From Paramyrothecium sp. XJ0827 (Eukaryota; Ascomycota; Sordariomycetes; Hypocreales; Stachybotryaceae), in assembly GCA_020881915.1 (NCBI GenBank), contig JAJFPB010000001.1, positions 2,728,001-2,792,000 of the forward strand: a DNA stretch of 64,000 bases. Direction: 5' to 3'. The notes under the pieces are model-generated. The model saw only the letters and a program-made list of their open reading frames with translations. It was not told where the DNA came from and searched no databases. A program made the position numbers and the translations under genes. Within the stretch, counting starts at the first letter, position 1. Every line of letters starts with the position of its first letter. Below are positions 37,089 to 47,499 of the stretch, piece by piece.

Positions 37089-38170
37089 ATGTTGCCTTCG
37101 TCGGTGCGGCGCGTGGTGTCCTCGGGCCCGCAGGTCGGCTTGGTCTCTTGCCTCGCAGCCACTGCCCCCAAGGCTACCGCGACCTCCGCCCCGATCTTCA
37201 TCCGCGGACACCAGCGAAGATGCTCCTCGTCCAAGCCGTCGAGATCCGATAATGGCGCCAGCGACGTCGCTCCTGGCCAGTCGGTGGCGGCCTCGTCGCC
37301 TGCGGCGCGCCGCGACGGCAAATCGAGCGCTGATACGAGGAAACGAAAGAACAAAGACGCTTCGCAAAAGGCCGCCTCCACATTCAGCAAGCTTCCCAGC
37401 GTTCCAAACACCCATCACATATCTCAAGCGGGTGAGTATATCTGAAAAATTCTCGGAACCGCACTTACTAACATCATCCAGCCCTCGGCCTGTCCAGCTT
37501 CTTCTCTCTTCACCGACCCATCTCCGTCACTGAGACGATGCCGAGAGCGGTTTCTGACGAGCACTTTGCTTCGATCTTCTCCCCGCGAACTAAGGCGAGC
37601 AAGGTTGCCGATACGACGGCGACACTTTCCAGCACCATCGACCAGCTCGAGGGACCCATGGCCCAGATGACCATTGGAGGACACCACGAAGATCATGGAA
37701 TGAACGACGGAGTGCAAAAGCTCGAGTTTAAGAACCTCGACGGCACAGAGTCTAGCCTATATCTGCAGGTCGATGCCATGTCTGGCGACTTCTTCCCTTT
37801 CCGCCCGCCACCGCTGCCCCAACCTCAGTCCGCGTCCGGGCTGGAGGGAGCCGCTGCTGAGGCAGAGGCTGTCGAGGAGACCCAGCACCACCGTGTTTAC
37901 AAGGCCATGTTCACCATCGAGGAGTCTACAGAGGCCGACGGTCAGGTCCGCATCGTCGCCCACAGCCCTCGCATCATCCACAACGACCAGCCTCGCAGTT
38001 TCCTGGAGCGCATGGCCCAGCGCCAACTGCGCTTCGAGGATGCCCGCCGCCGACAGGATATGCATGCCATCAGCGTCAAGCGGCAACGAAAGCTCAGAAT
38101 GAAGAAGAAGAAGTACAAGAAGCTGATGAAGCGAACGAGGAACCTCCGCCGCAAGCTGGATCGAACCTAA
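37089..38170 (+). CDS. COX24: Mitochondrial small ribosomal subunit protein mS38 (COX24/AURKAIP1 family)
   Basis: Predicted 343-aa mitochondrial protein. Two exons, 37089-37431 and 37482-38170, with a 50-nt intron (GTGAGT to CAG). The N-terminus is basic and Ser/Ala-rich, as in a matrix-targeting presequence. The middle is low-complexity. The defining part is the last about 60 residues, SFLERMAQRQLRFEDARRRQ followed by HAISVKRQRKLRMKKKKYKKLMKRTRNLRRKLDRT, the extremely basic COX24/mS38 domain that binds rRNA of the mitoribosome; yeast Cox24 affects COX1 mRNA processing and translation. Filamentous-fungal members are longer than the yeast protein, as here. Confidence 0.9.
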
Positions 38171-38785
38171 GGGCGTCCCGCTGCTCTAGCTATAGACTTG
38201 AGGAAGGGTCTTGTTTTTTTCCACATGCATTTGAGGATTTATGATATGGCGGTGTCTTGAGCACGACAGTGGCTGATTCTTCATGGTTTGCAACGGGCAT
38301 TCACTGCGCTTCGCGTTTCTCAATTCTCCCATAGACTCGCGCAGGTAACAATCATTCTTGCATCAGACTTGGTCCACGGACTTTGCAACGTGCCATGGTT
38401 GGTAATGCTGAATGCGCCGCCAGTGAAACGCCGAACCTACAAGCTCAGCTTTCGCCAGTCGTAGCCGACTCTGTAAGATATATAGAAGTGTGTTAATAAC
38501 TGTACTTTACAAAGAGGCAACAATATGCTAGTTTATACTTGGTTTGCTATGCTGTGCTATGCGCTTCAAGTGCGCGGCCTACCTTAGGTCGGTCGGTGAG
38601 CCTAGTCTTTGCATGTCAGCCAAAGACCCCCACCAACTGGGACGCTAGTGGCACACCGCCCGGCAGTAATCCGTGGGCCCGCCGAAATTTTGGATTTTTG
38701 AAGCTTCGGCGTCCCACCTTGTCCGCCGCCCTCTGCAGTGCGCCATCACTTTGCGAGGCTCATCGTCCACAGCAGCGCCTTCAAG
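38171..38785. other. Intergenic region
   Basis: 615 bp between the mS38 gene and KRE33, same strand. A short AT-rich stretch near 38470-38540 may be the promoter. No other feature seen. Confidence 0.45.
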
Positions 38786-41700
38786 ATGCCGCAAAAGGAG
38801 GCGTAAGAATCCCAGTCGCGACTCGCGGTTGATGCCTGTACTAATTTAGAACCACAGTGACCCGCGAATCTTTTCGCTCATCCGCAATGGCGTCCAGGAG
38901 AAGAAGAGAAGCTTTTTCGTGGTGGTTGGCGATCGGCACCAGAAGGATGTGATTGTCAGCTTGCACTACCTCCTGACCCGCGCGAACATGAAGCAGAACA
39001 AGTCGGTGTTATGGGCCTACAAGAACAAGCTCTTGGGCTTCACAAGGTGAGTCGCGAGCGTTGCGCGAGGCCGTGGCCGGATCGACGACTGACGTGACCA
39101 ACGTCTAGTCATCGCAAGAAGCGGGAGGAGAAGATCAAGAAGGAAATCAAGCGCGGAATCCGAGAAGCCAACACCGAGGACGCATTCGAACTCTTTGTCT
39201 CGCTGAACAACATCCGCTACACATACTACAAGGAAACCGACAAGATTCTTGGTAACACCTTTGGAATGTGCATTTTGCAGGATTTCGAGGCCATCACCCC
39301 AAACACTCTGGCACGGACAATTGAGACGGTCGAGGGTGGCGGTATGGTCATCATGCTGCTCAAGGGCATGAACAGCTTGAGGCAGCTGTACAACCTGTCC
39401 ATGGACGTCCACTCGCGATACCGAACAGAGGCGCACACCGATGTCGTTGCACGATTCAACGAGCGATTCATTCTGTCCCTGGGCAGCTGCGAGTCGTGCC
39501 TCGTCATCGACGACGAGATGAACGTTCTCCCCATCTCAGGCGGCAAAGACGTGAAGACCCTACCACCTCCGGACTTGGACGAGCCCAAGACCCCCCAGCA
39601 AATCGAGCTCGACACCATCAAGGACGACAACCGTGAGCGTGAGCCGGTGGGCTCTCTGATATCCCTGGCCAAGACCCTGGATCAGGCAAAGGCGCTCCTG
39701 ACATTTACGGAAGCCATCGCCGAGAAGACCTTGCGCAGCACAGTCGCCCTGACTGCAGCCAGAGGACGAGGAAAATCTGCGGCCCTGGGTGTTGCGGTTG
39801 CGGCCGCCGTTGCGCACGGGTACAGCAACATCTTCATCACGTCTCCGTCCCCAGAGAATCTGAAGACATTGTTTGAGTTCGTTTTCAAGGGCTTTGACGC
39901 GCTTGGCTACGCCGACCATGCCGACTACTCCATCATCCAGAGTACGAACCCGGACTTCAACAAGGCCATTGTACGAGTCAACATTCACAGACAGCACCGA
40001 CAGACGATCCAATACATTCGACCACAGGATGCGCACGTTCTGGGACAAGCTGAGCTTGTTGTCATCGATGAGGCCGCTGCCATTCCCCTCCCTCTTGTTC
40101 GCAAGCTCATGGGTCCTTACCTGGTGTTCATGGCCTCTACCATCAACGGCTACGAAGGTACTGGCAGGTCTCTGTCTCTGAAGCTGATCAAGCAGCTGAG
40201 GGAACAGTCCCGCGCCGCGAATGGAGCGAATGGCGACACGCAGGTTGCTGATCGATCGACTGGCAAGGTTGCAAAGGAAGAGTTCCAGGTGAGCAGGAAA
40301 CTGCGTGAAATCACCCTCTCGGAGCCCATCCGTTACGGTCTTGGCGATCCTGTAGAGAAGTGGTTGAACAAGCTACTGTGTCTTGACGCGACTCTCCCAC
40401 GGACCAAGACCGGCATCAAAGGGTGCCCTGACCCTACGCAATGCGAGCTGCTGAATGTTAATCGCGATGCCCTCTTCTCGTTCCACCCAGTTCCAGAGAA
40501 GTTCCTGCAGCAAATGGTGGCACTCTATGTCGCCAGCCACTACAAGAACTCGCCCGATGATTTGCAGTTGATGAGCGACGCACCTGCGCACGAGTTGTTT
40601 GTTCTCGTTCCACCTACTTCCGAAAATACGGGCAAGCTGCCGGAACCGCTTTGCGTGATCCAGGTCGCCTTGGAAGGTAAAATCAGTCGGCAGAGTGTCC
40701 TTAACAGCCTGAGCAGAGGCCAAAGGCCGCACGGCGATCTGATTCCCTGGCTTGTCAGTCAACAATTCCAGGATGAAGACTTCGCATCGTTATCCGGCGC
40801 GCGTGTTGTAAGAATTGCCACGAACCCAGACCACGTTGGAATGGGCTACGGTACCAAGGCCCTGGAGCTCCTCGTTAAATACTATGAAGGACAATTCGCC
40901 AACCTTTCTGAGGATGACGAAGTGATGGAAGAGACTGTTCGCAGGGCGACGGATGCTGAGCTCGCCAAGACATCGCTGCTTGAGGAAGATCTCATGGACA
41001 GAGATCCTAAGAAGACACCGCCACTGTTCGCCAAACTGTGGCAAAAGAAGCCAGAGAAGCTAGACTACCTCGGCGTCAGCTACGGCTTGACACCACCTCT
41101 GCACAAGTTCTGGAAACGTGCCTCTTTCTCTCCTGTCTATCTCCGCCAAACAGCCAATGATCTGACCGGCGAGCACACGTGCGTGATGCTAAGAGCCCTG
41201 GAAAACAGCGACGACAACATGTGGCTTGGGGCATTTTCGAGAGACTTCCACAAGCGATTCCTGTCGCTCCTATCTTATCAGTTCCGGGAATTCGGAGCAA
41301 TCACGGCGTTGAGCATTGACGAGTCTGCAAATGGCGGCGCCCAGCTGGATGGGACAGAGGTCGCCTCGTTGGACAAGACCGAGCTAGACAGGTTGATGTC
41401 GCCATTTGACCTGAAGCGATTGGAGTCGTACGCAAACAACATGCTCGATTACCACGTCATTCTCGATCTGATCCCCACGATTGCGAACCTCTACTTCACG
41501 GGCCGGCTGAAGTCGGACATCAAGTTGAGTGGAGTTCAGCAGTGTATTCTCCTCGCCATTGGTCTCCAGCGCAAGGACATGGACGCCATTTGCCAAGAGC
41601 TTAACCTTCCTTCTTCCCAACTCCTGGCCATGTTCATCAAGATCCTCCGCAAGGTTACCTCGCACTTTGGCTCGTTGGTCACCGCGGCCGTCTCCGCAGA

Positions 41701-42158
41701 GATGCCCTCGGCAGCCCCTATCGGAGTAAGCCGCGAGAACGCCAGCGGCGTCCACGACGACGAAGTTGTGGACAACCGCTACGTGCCACTGGAGACATCC
41801 TTGGAGGATGAGCTGGAGGAGGGTGGCGACGAGGCCCTCAAGGCACTGCGGCAAAAGCAGAGAGAGCTCATTGACTCTCTTCCGCTCGACCAGTAAGTTT
41901 GCCTGATGTTTTCTCTCTCTCTATACACTAGGCACTAACGACTTTAATAGATACGAGGTTGATGGCGACGCGCCAGCTTGGGAGGACGCGGAAAAGCAAG
42001 TCTTGAGTAGCACGAAGGCAGGCAAGTCAAATCCTGTCGTGAGCGTCAAGACGGGGAAGCAAAAGAGAAAGGTTGGCCCGACTGCGGCGGAGATTTATGA
42101 AGAGCATTTTGGCGACAAGCCGCATAAGAAGGCGAAGAAGGGCAAGAAAGACCGGTAG
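38786..42158 (+). CDS. KRE33: RNA cytidine acetyltransferase Kre33/NAT10
   Basis: Predicted 1065-aa nucleolar enzyme that makes N4-acetylcytidine on 18S rRNA and some tRNAs and is needed for 40S subunit assembly. Five pieces of evidence: full family length; a split start MPQKEADPRIFSLIRNGVQ; an ATPase P-loop TAARGRGKSAALG near residue 285-296; a Walker B block VVIDEAAAIPLPLV near 387; a GNAT acetyl-CoA-binding block RIATNPDHVGMGYG near 637; and a lysine-rich nucleolar tail ending KKAKKGKKDR. Exons: 38786-38802, 38858-39046, 39109-41892 and 41951-42158; introns 55, 62 and 58 nt. The first exon has only 17 nt; it is supported by the GTAAGA donor, CAG acceptor and the family-typical N-terminus. 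It marks the left border of the accessory island. Confidence 0.96.
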
Positions 42159-42901
42159 AGCTGTACATTTAGGTTAGACAAATATTGAAATATTAAATAT
42201 TCGGATTAAACTTGAGGTGTGCAGGGTATTGCACGAACTGCTTGTCCCATCAAGGCCGTGCAAATGCGTGTGGATGTGTGTGTGTGACTTACATGCTGAG
42301 CCTTCAGGACGTGTAATATACAACTATCGAAGGAGGTTGCCATGCCAAAGTGCCCGGATGGCCTTGGCTGCAGGGTCTTATCTGGTTGGACATGGTGCAA
42401 TTCGGGGAAGGCTTGGTGTCATATACAGGAGCCCGACAGTTTTCATATAGCTTCAGCTCATCATCAACAAGCTGTTGCAATTGCTATGCAAAGATTGCGC
42501 GTTGGAGTCAGCTAAAATGCTACCTTTGCCACGATCACTCAGGTTCTGCGGAAGAGTCGTTAGAAGCGAAGAGACTTGATCAACCCTTAATTCTCACTCA
42601 AAAGATAGAAGTGGGTAGAAGAGATGACGTGTGTATGAAATACCGAGGTGGAGATTCAACGAAAGACTGAGGTAGAGATTCGTGGGCTTGTCCGAGACAT
42701 TGAAATTCGAATACTGGTTCCTCCGACAGGAACCGCACCAGATGAATTATCTGTGTTTGAGAGTTGATACTCTTTCCTCGCCCGTGGCCGAACTACACTA
42801 AGGCTTTTGATTCCCCCATTTGTTTCTTCAAGGTCATACTCCCGAAGAGTTATATTTGATGGGAGGTTATTCTTGCTATAGCTAGATCCGTAATTGCCCC
42901 C
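42159..42901. other. Intergenic region at the left edge of the accessory island
   Basis: 743 bp between KRE33 (plus) and the decayed paralogue (minus). The part near 42180-42205 is very AT-rich (AATATT motifs), probably the KRE33 3' end. No gene seen. Confidence 0.45.
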
Positions 42902-43621
42902 TTAATAAGGTACCACATTATCAACCCTCTCGGACAGATGATTGATACAATCAATCATCTCGTTGGTATCGGTGTTGTTCGTCTTTCGGTCCAAGCGGTC
43001 GAGAATCGCGCCTACTTGCTTTTTGAGCTGCCTGACGTCCCCAGCAGCATTTGACCCTGTCGTAGGAAGAGTCCCGGTGGGCGTGCCTTGTCGCCTCTTC
43101 TTGGCGCTTGGTGGCTCGAGTGAGTTCTCTCAGCATCGCTTGTTCGTGGATGTAACGCTTTCATCATTGTCCGGTCCATGTCTGGCGATCATATGCTTCA
43201 CGGCAGATATGAAATTGTCGCGGTTCATAGAAGGTAGTTGATCTTTAAAACGTTTCATACTGATCTCGTTGCTCTTTTTGCCTGTACTCTCCGCAACGAA
43301 CAGTTTCGTACTCTGGGTCAGAATCTTTTGTTGTTCGAAGAAGTTCTCGGCTGTCCCCGAATATAGACCAAAATAATATAAGAGAAAGACGAGATCGCGT
43401 TCCGGCTCATCATCATCCGAGTCACAATCTTCCTCCGCAGACTTATCGGAGTCTTCGTTCTCAGATTTGTGGTCGTTTTCCTCGGGATCTTCGCTTGGGG
43501 CGGTGATGGGACGGCGCGTCATCATCCCTTCGATGTCCTTTGGATCTGTTGGGACTCCTGAGTACCCATGATCCTCATCAATCGCATGCAGCGTGAAGTC
43601 GGGTATGTGACCTCTATCCAT
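42902..43621 (-). pseudogene. N-terminally shortened, stop-interrupted paralogue of the 50641 ORF
   Basis: One reading frame runs from the ATG at 43621 to a TAA at 42902 (240 codons) but is cut by an in-frame TGA at 43130-43132. The part after the stop is clearly homologous to the C-terminus of the ORF at 50641-51744: TGSNAAGDVRQLKKQV against PGSNASDKIRELRKSM, and CINHLSERVDNV against YVNNMNHRLIKV. The part before the stop also matches: SNEISMKRFKDQLPSM against SNEIKDKRLNDLPSM. The stop falls in an Arg-rich stretch, so an Arg codon CGA changed to TGA is the simplest history. About 130 N-terminal residues of the intact copy are missing, although the start context GAACAATGGA is shared. The product ending at the TGA (163 aa) could still be made. 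Function unknown; no known domain. Confidence 0.7.
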
Positions 43622-43668
43622 TGTTCGCTTAAAGCTCGTGACCTTTGGGGTACAATAGTCCCGATGGT

Positions 43669-43720
43669 GGATTCGAGTGCGCGTTGTGGATTCGGTTGCG
43701 CGCTGTGGATTCGAATGCGC
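43669..43720 (-). repeat. 19-bp tandem repeat array, 3 copies, 5' of the 43621 start
   Basis: On the plus strand, GGATTC cores begin at 43669, 43688 and 43707, an exact 19-bp period, each followed by a TGCGC block. Read on the gene strand this is GCGCAxxxGAATCC, the same motif as in the arrays at 46091 and 50517. It lies 48 bp upstream of the ATG and downstream of a TATA-like box, so probably within the 5' leader. Confidence 0.85.
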
Positions 43721-43778
43721 AATTTTCTAGTCCTAGAAAATGTTGAAGGAAGAGAAAAACGAAAAAGAAAGCGAGAGA

Positions 43779-44115
43779 GCAGAGCAGAATCTTTTATAAG
43801 GTAGCTGAGGCAGCTGGCGTGAATAGCTTGGAAACTGGCCAGCTGTCATGACCAACTGTCATGACCAACTGGTGCCGAAAAATATTGAAGAAAAAGGTGA
43901 AATTAAAGAGAAGGTCAGAGAGCAGAGCGAAGTCTTGTATGAGGTAGCTGAGGGAGCTGGCGTGAACAACCCCAGAACCTGACCAATTATCATGACCAGC
44001 TAGAGACGTAGTTTTCGAGTAGCAAGAGGAAATTTAAATAAAGAGTTAAAAGTAAGAAGAACTCAGAGAGCAGAGCGAGTCTTATTCAGTACTGTAGCTG
44101 AGGTAACTGCGTGAA
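43779..44115 (-). repeat. Three tandem copies of a TATA-containing promoter-like unit
   Basis: The string GCAGAGCRARTC (reverse complement of GAYTYGCTCTGC) begins at about 43779, 43922 and 44070, each followed by TATAAG-, GTATGA- or TTCAGT-type sequence, then GTAGCTGAGG and an AGCTGGCGTGAA or similar, then GAACCTGACCA. Repeat spacing is about 143-148 bp. The copy nearest the gene keeps a good TATA box (TTATAAAAG on the minus strand, 43792-43800). The same unit, better preserved, sits upstream of the 50641 ORF. Direct repeats of CAACTGTCATGAC occur near 43845-43875 within the array. Confidence 0.7.
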
Positions 44116-44588
44116 AAACTCCAGAACCTGACCAGTTTTCAGGATATGAACCAACGGTAGCAATGCGCACTGTCAGGTATGTCTCCTTCTGACTGCCATC
44201 GCTTCGTAGGCCGCCCAGTACATGTCGACTGCAGGTCAGGATTGTCACTTAGAGTATGATGAGTTAGCCGCCGTCTCATATAATGGAATCGCCTGAATCA
44301 TGCACATACTGTTCAAGACGTGTGGTCGCGTAGTAGGGAGGAAGGGCTATTGCCGAAGACTTATTAAATACGGCTGTTCGTTCCCAGTAGCCAGAACCTG
44401 ACCCAAGAACCTGACCAACTATCAGTAAAATCAAGCAGATGGAGTTTAGGGGTTAGAATGAAGCGATTGGCCTTTCAATGACCGGTAATATAAAGGCAGT
44501 TGACAGTGGACTGTTGCCGGTGGCACCTACTCCCGACAACCTGGCCAGTTCCCAATACTGGTCTAATTCGCCTTGGCATATTCAGAAC
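44116..44588. other. Spacer with degenerate copies of the island repeat
   Basis: 473 bp between the promoter-like array and the next decayed gene. AGAACCTGACC occurs twice at about 44393-44417, matching the array at 43779-44115, so this may be a worn-down extension of it. No coding sequence recognised. Confidence 0.45.
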
Positions 44589-45920
44589 TTAAGTCTGGGA
44601 ACCTAGTCGTCTTCTCTTGTACTGCCTCGGCCCTCCTCCATCAGCCTCCGTTCCGGCAAGATCGTTTTGATGGCGTTGGTTGTCTTCAAGTAGTTTGATC
44701 TTTGCTTTCAGCTCATCGATTTGATCTTGCAGACCCTCCCGCTTCTCTCTTTCGGTCTTGAGCTGCGCTTTGGTATCTTCATGGATCGTCTTGGTAACCT
44801 GCTTCATTTCTTCATTCGCCACTTTCTGACCTTAATCAAGCCTGATAATATCATCACGGATTGTCTTGGTAACCTGCTTCTGACCCTTTTCTTTATTGGA
44901 GCGATCAGAAGTATCTTGTACAGTACTGCCTGTTAAATCGATTGTTCCGGATGTTATAGTGCCTTTGCCAACATCAGGTTAGTCATCGGTCATCTTAAGA
45001 AGTTTCGATGTTGACTCGGTTATTCCGGATGGTGTGGCGCTTTTGCTAACATCAGTTAGGTGCTGATCGGCAAGTCCCTTACGCATAGCCGGTGTATCCA
45101 TCTTATGCAGAAGCAGAGAACTACTTCGTCTTGCTTGATACAGTGGGGAATTGTGATGCAGGGTATGAAACTGGTTGGCTTGATAGCATGTTTTGTCGTA
45201 ATCGCCAGATTTCTTCATTTCAACGAAGATCTTATGAAGGGCCCAAATATATTTGTCCGACGTCTTTATAAGTCTGCGTCGTGTAAGGCTAATGTCGATG
45301 GCGCTCGGGAGGATTTTCATGTTCTCCTTCTGTTTCAGGTCCAAGGCCAGTCGGAACTCGATCGCACGACAGTACATAATCCGGGCCAAAGCTGTTCCAG
45401 TGATATTGGTGAAATCCACGTGCATTCTGGCCTCCGTGAAGACGTGCTCTTCTATGTGATCTTTGATGTTTGAAATGTCTTCGAGCTGATCGGGCGGGAG
45501 GGCTTTTAAGGCGGAAGGTTCAGGTCCGCGCTTCTGCAAGGATGCTGGCGTAATGGTCATCAACGACCCGTCTTGAAACACGGACCAAGGAGTCGTCTTC
45601 GTATGCGAGTGTTCGGGTGTAAAACCCCCGTTCTGCATGGATAGGTGCCCATTGTGGACGAGGCGGGAAAGGATCGTTGGTGTTCTCTTTCAGGGTCTGA
45701 GAGACCCAGCACATTGTTTCGGAAAGAAGGGATTTTCTCCCATTCTCGTCGAGCTCGGCAGCAGTCTTCCACTCGGCAACAGTAATAGCTGCAGTTTCCG
45801 GATTATCGTGACTTTCTTCAGACTGATTGATCTTGTCCGGCGTTGGGTAGTTTTCTGATCCGAGAGTGTAGGAGCAGTTGGTTGCTGGAAACCAGCAGGA
45901 GTCGGGGATTGGTTAGCCAT
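44589..45920 (-). pseudogene. Decayed gene of unknown function with C-terminal coiled coil
   Basis: Starts MANQSPTPAGFQQP at 45920, but a one-base shift at about 45850-45870 is needed to reach the following protein-like frame (EWKTAAELDENGRKSLL, then FPPRPQWAPIHAERGFY). A 52-nt intron 45585-45534 (weak donor GTCCGT, good TTGCAG acceptor) then joins a long frame reading KRGPEPSALKALPPDQLEDI and onward. That frame is broken by two TAA codons (44981-44979 and 44834-44832) yet continues to a coiled coil (KREGLQDQIDELKAKIKLLE) and a basic end, KRRRLGSQT. Both TAA codons could come from CAA by C-to-T change in a CpA context, as RIP produces. The region around the stops is internally duplicated. No known domain. 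The 19-bp repeat array upstream ties it to the 43621 and 50641 genes. The open part 45638-44979 could still be translated. Confidence 0.55.
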
Positions 45921-46512
45921 CTGGCTTGGTGGTCGTCGGTAGGAGTCTTTGTTGCAGCCTCATATAACCTAGGCCGAAATAAAGGATTCAGGGAGCTCAA
46001 GATCTGATGGCGCGCAGGGAACGACTGAAGGTATTGGACCGATCGCTGGGAATGGGAAACTTAAAACATTCGGTATCAAGCGCGTAGAACGGATTCAGAT
46101 GCGCAGACCGAAATCAAATGCGCAGACCGAATGCAAATGCGCGTGATCACGCGCAGAGGTAAGTGTTGTGTAAGGGAAGAAGTTTTGGCCTTCCTCGAAA
46201 AGCGGCAGCTGTTTTTGTAGTACGCCAGGGCGGTTTTTTTAAGCCTCGCCAGCTGGCGAACTGGAGGCGACAACTTAAGTGAGGTGTTGGTGAAGTTGGT
46301 GTGAGAACATTGAGTAATATGGCACTCGATGACTTAACCGTGAAGACAATTTTAAAACTTCTCATGGTTCACAGCAGAAACAGTGTCTACGCTGTGCCCG
46401 AATATTTCTTTCCAATTTCAAGGGAAACAATACGCGCCTAGAATATCCATGTCCAGCTCCCATTGCTGGTTTGGTACTCCAGAACTTCAATCAGGCTCTT
46501 ACACTTTGGTCC
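45921..46512. other. Upstream region of the decayed gene
   Basis: 592 bp between the decayed gene (minus) and the end of the DUF3716 gene (minus). Holds the 19-bp array at 46091-46145 and a CGCCAGCTGGCG palindrome near 46246. No clear TATA-unit array as at the other two loci. Confidence 0.5.
46091..46145 (-). repeat. 19-bp tandem repeat array, 3 copies, 5' of the 45920 start
   Basis: On the plus strand the copies begin at 46091 (GGATTCAGATGCGC), 46110 (GAAATCAAATGCGC) and 46129 (GAATGCAAATGCGC), an exact 19-bp period. On the gene strand the middle copy reads GCGCATTTGATTTC, identical over 14 bases to copy 2 of the array at 50517. Distance to the ATG at 45920 is about 170 bp. Confidence 0.85.
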
Positions 46513-47499
46513 CTACTCCGAATCCTGCGCCGACACTCTTTCTCCCCAGTGCCGGGCGGCTTGAGCAATGTTCAAGGCGGCGAGCTCGATACGGTTGGCC
46601 CGCGCTCGGAGACTCTGGTCGTCAGAAGAGCCTGAAGGTCTCCTTAATTGAGCAATAAGCGCCAATACAGCCATGTAATCGACAATCTGGTCGGCATCAC
46701 CTGATCTCCTCATCCGAGCCTCAAAGCCGTCCAACGTTGCTGTCCGCCTCCTCGACTCACGGCAGCAGTTTGATGCTCCGTCGTAGATGCAGTTGCTGCA
46801 TGGCCACGCATCACGATCTTGGATGCTACGCCCAGGTGCCGTGACGCATTGCGGTGAGACACCCACTCCAGATCTGCAACGTGTGCATCTGCGGTCTGAG
46901 CTTTGTTCGATCCCCCGCTCGTACAGGACGATGGCTTCCACAACGTTTTGGTCGGACAGCACAGGCGCTTGGCGCCATCTCCATCGTCCCCACTTGCGCT
47001 TCGGGAGGGCCCCTGATAGACTGTCGATCAAGGCAGACCTGGGAGGGCTCAATGAGAGAGTTGGCATATCGTCAAAGATGCAGAGGGCGTGGATCTCTTC
47101 TATGGCTGAACATCTTGTGCCATCTCCCCCGCTGTTGTCACGGTAACCTTCTGGTCCTCCTGAGCATTCGTCACGGGAATTGCTTTCCTCGGCGTCATAC
47201 TCCATTTCGAGTTGGAGTTGGTGCAGATGCGCTACGGATGCAGGACTGGGGAGTGCCTGATCCAAGATCAGAGGCGGTAGCTTCAAAGAGGGATTGATGA
47301 GTTCATTGCAGTTATCCGAGGCCTTCTCCATCAAGAGTGCTTGATCAAGAGCCATGTTGTGCAATGGTGTTTGGGTACTCGAAGCCTCGACCAGCTGAAT
47401 TGTATCCAGAGGTCCAAAGAACAGTTGGTCTCCGGGTATCTCAAAACAGGATTTCCAAGTCTCCACGCCCAGGACGCCCAGGCGAGGTGGGAACGGCAT
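46513..47499 (-). CDS. DUF3716 domain protein (putative zinc-binding)
   Basis: 328-aa single-exon ORF. The C-terminal half carries a cysteine pattern like the fungal DUF3716 family: CTRCRSGVGVSPQC, then about 17 residues later CSNCIYDGASNCC, then a basic stretch. This arrangement suggests a small zinc-binding module; the family is lineage-specific, often expanded in Pezizomycotina, and of unknown function. The N-terminal half is disordered and acidic-to-neutral with no domain. An upstream in-frame GTG at 47523 is not needed; the first ATG is used. The fungus-specific family and flanking pseudogenes fit an accessory location. The domain call rests on the cysteine spacing only. Confidence 0.6.
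   Translation of the reverse strand: MPFPPRLGVLGVETWKSCFEIPGDQLFFGPLDTIQLVEASSTQTPLHNMALDQALLMEKASDNCNELINPSLKLPPLILDQALPSPASVAHLHQLQLEMEYDAEESNSRDECSGGPEGYRDNSGGDGTRCSAIEEIHALCIFDDMPTLSLSPPRSALIDSLSGALPKRKWGRWRWRQAPVLSDQNVVEAIVLYERGIEQSSDRRCTRCRSGVGVSPQCVTAPGRSIQDRDAWPCSNCIYDGASNCCRESRRRTATLDGFEARMRRSGDADQIVDYMAVLALIAQLRRPSGSSDDQSLRARANRIELAALNIAQAARHWGERVSAQDSE

Noticed and set aside
36997..37533. Overlapping plus and minus open frames over the first exon of the mS38 gene
   Set aside because: They are GC-rich shadows; only the frame from 37089 joins across an intron to the COX24 domain.
43665..43725. 19-bp repeats considered as a CRISPR array
   Set aside because: The period is too short to hold repeat plus spacer, copies are imperfect, and the host is a eukaryote.
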